5,541 nucleotides of DNA, taken from DASQQQ01 sp036390995 (GTDB lineage Bacteria > Actinomycetota > UBA4738 > HRBIN12). Positions 5,350 through 5,541 of this stretch are shown here, piece by piece; within the stretch, counting starts at the first letter, position 1; each line of letters opens with the position of its first letter. Made by a program: the position numbers and the translations under genes. The stretch is from contig DASWAT010000207.1 of NCBI GenBank assembly GCA_036390995.1, positions 1-5,541 on the forward strand, read 5' to 3'. The notes under the pieces are model-generated. The model ran no database searches, was not told the DNA's origin, and saw nothing but the letters and a program-made list of their open reading frames with translations.

Positions 5350-5541
5350 ATGAGATCGGTGATCAGGACCACCGCGTTCGCCACGATCCTGTGCCTGGCG
5401 GGGAGCACGGCGAACGCGGCCACGCCGAACCTAACCGGGTACCCGAATTCGATGGCCTCGACCGGCGATTCCATCACCCGCGCGTACAACACGGGCACGG
5501 CACCCTTCTCCGACGCCATCGGCAACTCCTGGTCGACGGGC
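5350..5541 (+). CDS. Secreted SGNH/GDSL-family hydrolase, N-terminal part (runs off the window)
   Basis: The first 64 codons of an exported hydrolase. Residues 1-23 form a Sec signal peptide: R2 and R6, a hydrophobic core AFATILCLAG, and a cleavage site after STANA (about residue 23). The Cys in LCLAG is not in a lipobox. The mature part opens with YPNSMASTGDSITRAYNTG. GDSI contains the block I motif of SGNH/GDSL esterases and lipases, with S41 as the predicted nucleophile, followed by NSWSTG, which I associate with actinobacterial members of this family. The Asp/His pair and the oxyanion Gly and Asn of later blocks lie beyond the window. The likely reaction is hydrolysis of an ester in a lipid or cell-wall or plant polymer; the substrate cannot be told. 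The ATG at 5350 is preceded by GAGAGGGGG (5337-5345), 4 nt away. The frame is open to the last base. Confidence 0.82.
   Translation, partial: MRSVIRTTAFATILCLAGSTANAATPNLTGYPNSMASTGDSITRAYNTGTAPFSDAIGNSWSTG

Overview
The window is GC-rich and densely coded, with GTG as well as ATG starts. It carries an Actinobacterial-type holin-like membrane protein (Holin-X, PF07332) next to a small single-span membrane protein, NarL-type histidine kinase architecture, and a HTH plus class III cyclase fusion of a kind common in actinobacteria. Together these suggest a chromosomal segment of an actinomycete or uncultured Actinomycetota. This is inference from protein families and base composition; there is no rRNA or other phylogenetic marker.

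Layout, left to right. (1) 3-1403 (+): 3' part of a two-PAS, HisKA_3-type sensor histidine kinase that begins before the window. (2) 1436-1864 (+): SRPBCC/AHSA1-like small-ligand fold protein directly behind the kinase, probably co-transcribed. (3) 2044-2520 and 2493-2735 (+): two overlapping, translationally linked small membrane proteins (Holin-X-like, then a DUF3618-like single-span protein), closed by a strong stem-loop at 2737-2766. (4) 2914-3477 (+): DJ-1/PfpI superfamily protein with its own good promoter candidate (TTGACG-17 bp-TAGCGT). (5) 3592-4815 (-): convergent gene for a class III adenylate cyclase with a MerR-like N-terminal HTH. All six canonical catalytic residues are present, and the start is probably leaderless. 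(6) About 4884-5101 (+): an unlabelled, broken cupredoxin (blue copper protein) gene with two frameshifts and a nonsense codon; all four type-1 copper ligands can still be read. (7) 5102-5349: non-coding leader region. (8) 5350 to the window end (+): 5' part of a secreted SGNH/GDSL hydrolase.

The genes do not form one pathway. The common thread is sensing and envelope functions: PAS kinase, cyclic-nucleotide synthesis, small membrane proteins, a stress-type DJ-1 protein and an exported esterase-like enzyme. I found no CRISPR array, tRNA, rRNA, insertion sequence or defence cassette, and no convincing undescribed system. The most noteworthy hidden object is the cupredoxin pseudogene. Next are the probable leaderless start of the cyclase and the nested inverted repeats between 2726 and 2820.
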